Below, one piece after another: positions 5,818-9,173 of a stretch of DNA of 9,173 nucleotides. The stretch covers positions 1 to 9,173 of the forward strand of contig CAYMOV010000097.1 of NCBI GenBank assembly GCA_964392085.1, given 5' to 3'. Made by a program: the position numbers and the translations under genes. Position 1 is the stretch's first letter, and the number at the start of each line of letters is the position of its first letter. The notes under the pieces were generated by a model. That model saw only the letters and a program-made list of their open reading frames with translations, was not told the DNA's origin and made no database searches. This DNA is from CAYMOV01 sp964392085 (GTDB taxonomy: Bacteria > Oederibacteriota > Muellerivitia > Muellerivitales > Muellerivitaceae).

Positions 5818-6623
5818 TTGCTTCCTCCAGTGCCTTCAGGGGTATTCAATTGGACTTGTAGGACCGAATTGGCCTGTTCGTTCCCCAATCCCGTCTGGTT
5901 GTCGTCACCGGCGTTCCCGGTGGTCTCGTTGAGGGTGCCCGCGACGACGTCCATCACCTCGTCATTCCCCCCGGTTCCGGCCGTACCGTTGTCGGCGCCG
6001 CCGTCCCCATCCTGGTAGAACTGCGAATCCCCAGGGTCGTTGCCCTGTTGTTGGCCGGGTTTTCCGTCCTCGAAGGTGATGTGGGTTCCAGGTGGGAGGG
6101 ATTGGGGGTTGCCGCTGCCGTCATCGATGAAGACGTTGCCCTCAAAGTTATAGAAGGTGGTGGTGCCCTGGCCGTCGGTTTCCCCTCCGATGGTCGTGCC
6201 TCGGACGCCGCAAATCACGCCGCCCGCCTTGACCTCGAACCGGGAGGTCTTACTGGTGAGCTTGGCCACATGGGACCAGAATCGTCCAAAGGCCAGTTCC
6301 AACCGGGTTTTACGGGTCAGGCCCGAGGGGGTGTGGCTGAATTCCGCGAAGGCCAGCTGGGTCTTGCCCGCCAAGCGGAGGTCCGTCCCGTCGGATACCT
6401 TCAGGAAGAGTTTGGATTTCTTGGTGTCCAACCGGATCGTCTCCTTTTCCACCACTTGGTCCCCGACCTTCAGGGTGCGTTCCTTGCCGGCGGCGTCGAT
6501 GGCCACGGCGTTCCCCTTCAGGTATGAAACGGTTGCGGTCATGGAGGTGTTTTGGGAGGAGGCGAGGGCGGGAAGGAGGGAAAGGAACAACGCGAGACAC
6601 CAACGGCTAAATTTAGCTTTCAT
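5814..6623 (-). CDS. Exported FecR-domain protein with disordered acidic tail, module A (269 aa)
   Basis: Periplasmic FecR-domain protein, paralog of the module B copy. The signal peptide is residues 1 to about 21 (MKAKFSRWCLALFLSLLPAL, cleavage near ALA). The FecR region is about 28-185, with GDQVVEKETIRLDTKKSKLF and the core SRFEVKAGGVICGVRGTTI (127-145). From about 190 to 250 the chain is low-complexity and rich in Gly, Asp, Asn and Thr, probably unstructured; it then ends in a short strand (SVLQVQLN) like the end of the other copy. There is no cytoplasmic anti-sigma part. The ATG has AGGTGG nine bases upstream (plus 6633-6638). This is the first gene of module A, behind a good promoter. 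FecR domains elsewhere sense or relay outer-membrane signals; the relay partner here is not known. Confidence 0.88.
   Translation of the reverse strand: MKAKFSRWCLALFLSLLPALASSQNTSMTATVSYLKGNAVAIDAAGKERTLKVGDQVVEKETIRLDTKKSKLFLKVSDGTDLRLAGKTQLAFAEFSHTPSGLTRKTRLELAFGRFWSHVAKLTSKTSRFEVKAGGVICGVRGTTIGGETDGQGTTTFYNFEGNVFIDDGSGNPQSLPPGTHITFEDGKPGQQQGNDPGDSQFYQDGDGGADNGTAGTGGNDEVMDVVAGTLNETTGNAGDDNQTGLGNEQANSVLQVQLNTPEGTGGSN
5824..5828 (-). promoter_or_regulatory. Shine-Dalgarno GGAGG that supports the TTG start of the module A barrel
   Basis: The minus strand reads GGAGG, then six bases, then TTG. It lies within the last codons of the FecR gene and is the strongest ribosome site in the operon. 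Strong SD, ideal spacing and stop/start overlap together make the rare TTG credible. Confidence 0.75.
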
Positions 6624-6661
6624 AGTCGCAGTCCACCTGGGTTGGATTTGATGAGGGTGGA

Positions 6662-6690
6662 ATTGTACCGGCGCAACTCGACAAAAACAA
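6662..6690 (-). promoter_or_regulatory. Candidate sigma70-type promoter for module A
   Basis: Minus-strand TACAAT (plus 6662-6667, one mismatch to TATAAT) is preceded by exactly 17 bases and TTGTTT (plus 6685-6690; TTG conserved, rest poor). Transcription would start near 6655, leaving a leader of about 32 bases that contains the AGGTGG ribosome site. Position, spacing and the 226-bp gap to the cyclase gene support it; the -35 is weak. Confidence 0.5.
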
Positions 6691-6714
6691 TCGGAGCCCC
6701 CTTTTTTTACCCGA

Positions 6715-6738
6715 CGTTTCCATAGCCTGGAAGAAACG
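6715..6738. repeat. Inverted repeat CGTTTC-N12-GAAACG upstream of the module A promoter
   Basis: Perfect 6-bp arms (6715-6720 and 6733-6738); within them TTCC-N7-GGAA also pairs. The centre lies about 70 bp upstream of the predicted start of transcription, a position used by many activators. It does not match the Crp consensus TGTGA-N6-TCACA. It is a candidate operator for an unknown regulator. Confidence 0.3.
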
Positions 6739-6815
6739 CTTTTGGGGGGCCACGGGGGGAAACGAATGGGTGTACCCGGGTGACATTACAATAAGGAAGG
6801 ATCCTCCGGATTGTG

Positions 6816-6836
6816 CGGCCCGGGAGCCGAGGGCCG
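6816..6836 (-). terminator. GC hairpin after the cyclase gene, without a T-run
   Basis: CGGCCC and GGGCCG form a 6-bp GC stem around nine bases, starting 13 bases after the cyclase TAA. No T-run follows on the minus strand, so it is at most a pause or 3'-end-stabilising hairpin. Whether the cyclase and module A are co-transcribed stays open. Confidence 0.25.
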
Positions 6837-6849
6837 GCTAAATACCCGG

Positions 6850-9120
6850 TTATTTCGTCTTCATGACGAAGACCCCGTCCCAATCGCTGGGAGGGGGGGC
6901 GTCCTTCAGGGCCTCACAGCGGTCCAGGAACACTCGGGCCGGCCCATCGGCGGCGTCCAGATCCACGCAAGTCCGGAATTTCCTGGCCGCTTCCTCGAAT
7001 CGGCGGGCGCGGTACTCGGCCAAACCGTCCTGGAAGGTCTTGACCTTCAACATGAGGTTCTCCGGCGCCTTGGCCCTATAGGCCAACAGCTCATAGATCC
7101 GGATGGGCTTGTGCTTCCCCTTGACCTGGATCAGGTCCAACTCCCGGCAAAGCATGTCCTCCTTGACCCGCTCGTAGGTGTCCTCGCCGATGATGATCTC
7201 GACCTTGTATTGCTTGGTGGTCCCTTCGAGCCGGCTTCCCAGGTTCACCGCGTCGCCGATGAGGGTGTAGTTCTTGATGGCCTCGGACCCCACGAACCCC
7301 ACGACCATCTTTCCGGTGTTGAGCCCAATGCCGATATGGAGCTTCTCGCGGCCCTCCAACTCCCATTTCTTGTGGAGGATGTTCTTCAGCAGGTCCACCA
7401 TCTGCAGGGCCGTGGCGCAGGCCCGGAAGGCGTTGTCCGGTTGGTGCTTCGGGGCGCCCCAGAAGGCCATGATGGCGTCGCCGATGTACTTGTCGAGGGT
7501 GCCCTCGGTCTGGAAGATCAGGTAGGTCATCTGGGTGAGGTACTCGTTGAGGATTCCGACGACCTCGTGGGGCGTGTGGCTTTCCGAGTAGGTGGTGAAC
7601 CCCCGGATGTCGGAGAACATCACCGTGAGTTCCTTTTCCTCGCCGCCCAGCTCGATGCCGGAGGGAAGTTTCAGGATCTCATCCACGACCGAGGGGGCCA
7701 CCATGGTCTGGAACATCTGCTTCATGTAGCGGCTGTGTTTGACCTCGGTCCTGAACTTGTAGGCGGTGAGGACGAGGTAGGTCAGGGACAGGGCCGACAT
7801 CGGAAAGACCATGTTGATCTCGAGGTTGTCGAAGGCGAAGAAGGCGCAGGCCGTGATCACGTAGGCCACCAGGATCCCCGCGAACCAGACGATGGCCGCC
7901 CAAGGGGAAACCCGCGGCACCAGGAACCACATGCCAAGGGCCAGGATCAGGATGAGCAGGTACTTGAGCGGAGAGAAGGCCTGGTGGACGAAATTGTCGC
8001 CGACGATGTTCTCCAGGATGTTGGCGTTGATCTCCACGCCGGGGCTGGCCTTGGTGAAGGGGGTGGCCCGGATGTCCGACAAGCCGTCGGCGGTGGCCCC
8101 CACCATGGCGATACAACCCTTGAGCATCTTGGGGTCCGCCTTGCCGCTCAAGACGTCGGCCACGGAGATCCAGGGGAACGTCCCCTTATCGCCGCAGAAG
8201 TTGATGGAGGAATATCCCCCGAACTCCATGGGGATCTTCCGGTTCCCGAGTTCCGCGTATTCGTTTCCGACGATCCGCAGTGGCTTCTTCTGGACCCCCA
8301 TGACGTAACGCGCCATCTGAACGGAGATGTGGGGGATCAGGACATCCTTGTATTGGATCACCACCGGGTAGGACCGGTAGATGCCGTCCGCGTTGGGCCT
8401 GTACCGGATATGGCCGGAATCCAACATGGCCTTCCGGATGTTCGGGAGGTTCACCAGCAGGGAGGACGCCTTCTCGAACTCGAAACTATCGTTCGGGACC
8501 AGGGTGGCGAGGGAACAGTTCAGTTCCGCCGGGTCCGGGGTCGTTCCATCCTCCGATTCGGCCTCGTGGCCCTCGACCGAGATGAAGGGCACCACCGGCA
8601 GGAAGACGTTGCCCGCGTCCTTAACGGAGGCCGCCAACTTGTCGTCACCGGTTTCCGCGCCCTGGAGCCTGTGGATCTCCCGAAGGATCCTTTCGTTGGC
8701 TTCCCTCGCGTGGGCGTTCTGGGATGAGCCGTTCCCCACGGACTTGCCCAATTGGTCCAGGATCGCCTTGCTCGGGTCCTTTTCCTTCTCGGAGAAAATA
8801 ATGTCGAAAAAGACGTACTGGGCGCCGTCTTCCTTCAACTTGCGGGCCAAGTCGGCCTGCACGGCCCGGGGCCAGGGATACCGGCCGACTTCCTGCAGGC
8901 TCTTTTCGTCGATGGCGATGATTCGGATGGGGACGGCGGGCACCCGTTCCCCCCGGATGTTGAAACGGAAATCGACCAGTTGGTTCTCAAGGGAATCGAA
9001 AAGGGAGACATTCAGGAGGGAACAAACGGCCAGGAAGCCCATGATGCCCAAGGTCATCCAGAGGGATTTCTTGGCGCTGTAGCGGACCTTCATCTCTTTG
9101 GGTTCGGGCATGGGGGACAT
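6850..9120 (-). CDS. CHASE2-domain class III adenylate/guanylate cyclase (756 aa)
   Basis: Membrane-bound cyclase predicted to make cAMP from ATP. In order: short cytoplasmic N-terminus; membrane helix about 18-41; periplasmic CHASE2 sensor domain about 43-380 (IIAIDEKSLQEVGRYPWPR at 68-85, IAMVGATADGLSD at 337-349); three membrane helices (about 385-401, 406-429, 434-455); a coupling helix; catalytic domain about 495-690; and a TPR-like tail (695-740). Catalytic residues are complete: metal-binding Asp504 (FSDIRGFT) and Asp548 (DKYIGDAIMAFWG), and Asn626 and Arg630 (VNLGSRLE) for the transition state. The base-selecting pair is Lys544 and Thr619, typical of class IIIb adenylate cyclases. The ATG at 9120 is uncertain because no Shine-Dalgarno precedes it; ATGs at residues 4 and 10 are alternatives. 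The 53 bases upstream (9121-9173) hold no promoter I can defend. Its periplasmic sensor and position just upstream of module A suggest, without proof, that envelope signals feed into it. Confidence 0.93.
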   Translation of the reverse strand: MSPMPEPKEMKVRYSAKKSLWMTLGIMGFLAVCSLLNVSLFDSLENQLVDFRFNIRGERVPAVPIRIIAIDEKSLQEVGRYPWPRAVQADLARKLKEDGAQYVFFDIIFSEKEKDPSKAILDQLGKSVGNGSSQNAHAREANERILREIHRLQGAETGDDKLAASVKDAGNVFLPVVPFISVEGHEAESEDGTTPDPAELNCSLATLVPNDSFEFEKASSLLVNLPNIRKAMLDSGHIRYRPNADGIYRSYPVVIQYKDVLIPHISVQMARYVMGVQKKPLRIVGNEYAELGNRKIPMEFGGYSSINFCGDKGTFPWISVADVLSGKADPKMLKGCIAMVGATADGLSDIRATPFTKASPGVEINANILENIVGDNFVHQAFSPLKYLLILILALGMWFLVPRVSPWAAIVWFAGILVAYVITACAFFAFDNLEINMVFPMSALSLTYLVLTAYKFRTEVKHSRYMKQMFQTMVAPSVVDEILKLPSGIELGGEEKELTVMFSDIRGFTTYSESHTPHEVVGILNEYLTQMTYLIFQTEGTLDKYIGDAIMAFWGAPKHQPDNAFRACATALQMVDLLKNILHKKWELEGREKLHIGIGLNTGKMVVGFVGSEAIKNYTLIGDAVNLGSRLEGTTKQYKVEIIIGEDTYERVKEDMLCRELDLIQVKGKHKPIRIYELLAYRAKAPENLMLKVKTFQDGLAEYRARRFEEAARKFRTCVDLDAADGPARVFLDRCEALKDAPPPSDWDGVFVMKTK

Positions 9121-9173
9121 TCTAGGGGGAGGAAGGTCGATAGGGCAACGGGTGTGAACCGAGAGTCTTGGAA

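Larger units (their letters stand above)
22..6623 (-). other. Two tandem paralogous modules: FecR protein, barrel, lipoprotein
   Basis: Module A (6623-2933) and module B (2785-22) carry the same three gene types in the same order and orientation. Each of the three gene pairs is recognisably homologous at the protein level but strongly diverged, so this is an old duplication or repeated acquisition, not a recent copy. All internal junctions overlap by 4 or 7 nt. The modules are separated by an intrinsic terminator. Confidence 0.85.

Noticed and set aside
6698..6709. CCCCCTTTTTTT run on the plus strand as a terminator
   Set aside because: No hairpin stem precedes the T-run, and no plus-strand gene exists that would need termination there.
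6771..6785. TGTACCCGGGTGACA as a Crp site
   Set aside because: Half-sites and spacing do not match TGTGA-N6-TCACA, and it lies more than 110 bp upstream of the predicted start of transcription.
6811..8727. 638-codon open frame on the plus strand, opposite the cyclase gene
   Set aside because: It lies antisense to a gene with complete catalytic motifs. Its translation is a biased string rich in His, Glu, Val, Gly and Asp with no recognisable motif, as expected from the reverse frame of GC-rich codons.

Overview
The window comes from a GC-rich diderm (Gram-negative type) bacterium. It encodes two outer-membrane beta-barrels, two lipoproteins with a Cys at position 22, two exported FecR-domain proteins and a CHASE2-type inner-membrane cyclase. 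I cannot assign a phylum; nothing in the sequence points to a well-studied model group. All seven genes lie on the minus strand and coding density is very high. I see no RNA genes, mobile elements or CRISPR arrays.

In transcription order (high to low coordinates) the layout is: (1) 9120-6850, a CHASE2 adenylate/guanylate cyclase of class IIIb type with a TPR-like tail. (2) A 226-bp intergenic region with a weak hairpin behind the cyclase, a G-rich stretch, a CGTTTC-N12-GAAACG inverted repeat and a good sigma70-like promoter. (3) Module A: exported FecR-domain protein (6623-5814), outer-membrane barrel (5817-4657) and lipoprotein with a C-terminal NHL-type propeller (4663-2933). (4) A clear intrinsic terminator, a perfect small inverted repeat and a weak extended -10. 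(5) Module B: FecR-domain protein (2785-2033), barrel (2036-918) and a shorter lipoprotein without the propeller (921-22).

The main result is that modules A and B are diverged paralogous copies of one three-gene unit, in the same order and orientation. Within each module every gene overlaps the next by 4 to 7 nt (TTGA, ATGGTGA, ATGA, GTGA), so translational coupling is likely. The pairs share specific signatures: SRFExKAGGVxCGVRGT in the FecR proteins, NLPTGDKxWE plus a C-terminal Trp in the barrels, and a GNGxxVDFP core with a matched cysteine pair in the lipoproteins. The largest difference is the NHL propeller, present only in the module A lipoprotein.

Neither FecR copy has a cytoplasmic anti-sigma segment, there is no sigma factor gene, and neither barrel is a TonB-dependent receptor, so this is not a classical FecIRA system. 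A reasonable but unproven model is a cell-envelope assembly of periplasmic FecR protein, outer-membrane barrel and lipoprotein, present in two versions. It may be linked to the neighbouring cyclase, whose CHASE2 sensor domain lies in the periplasm.
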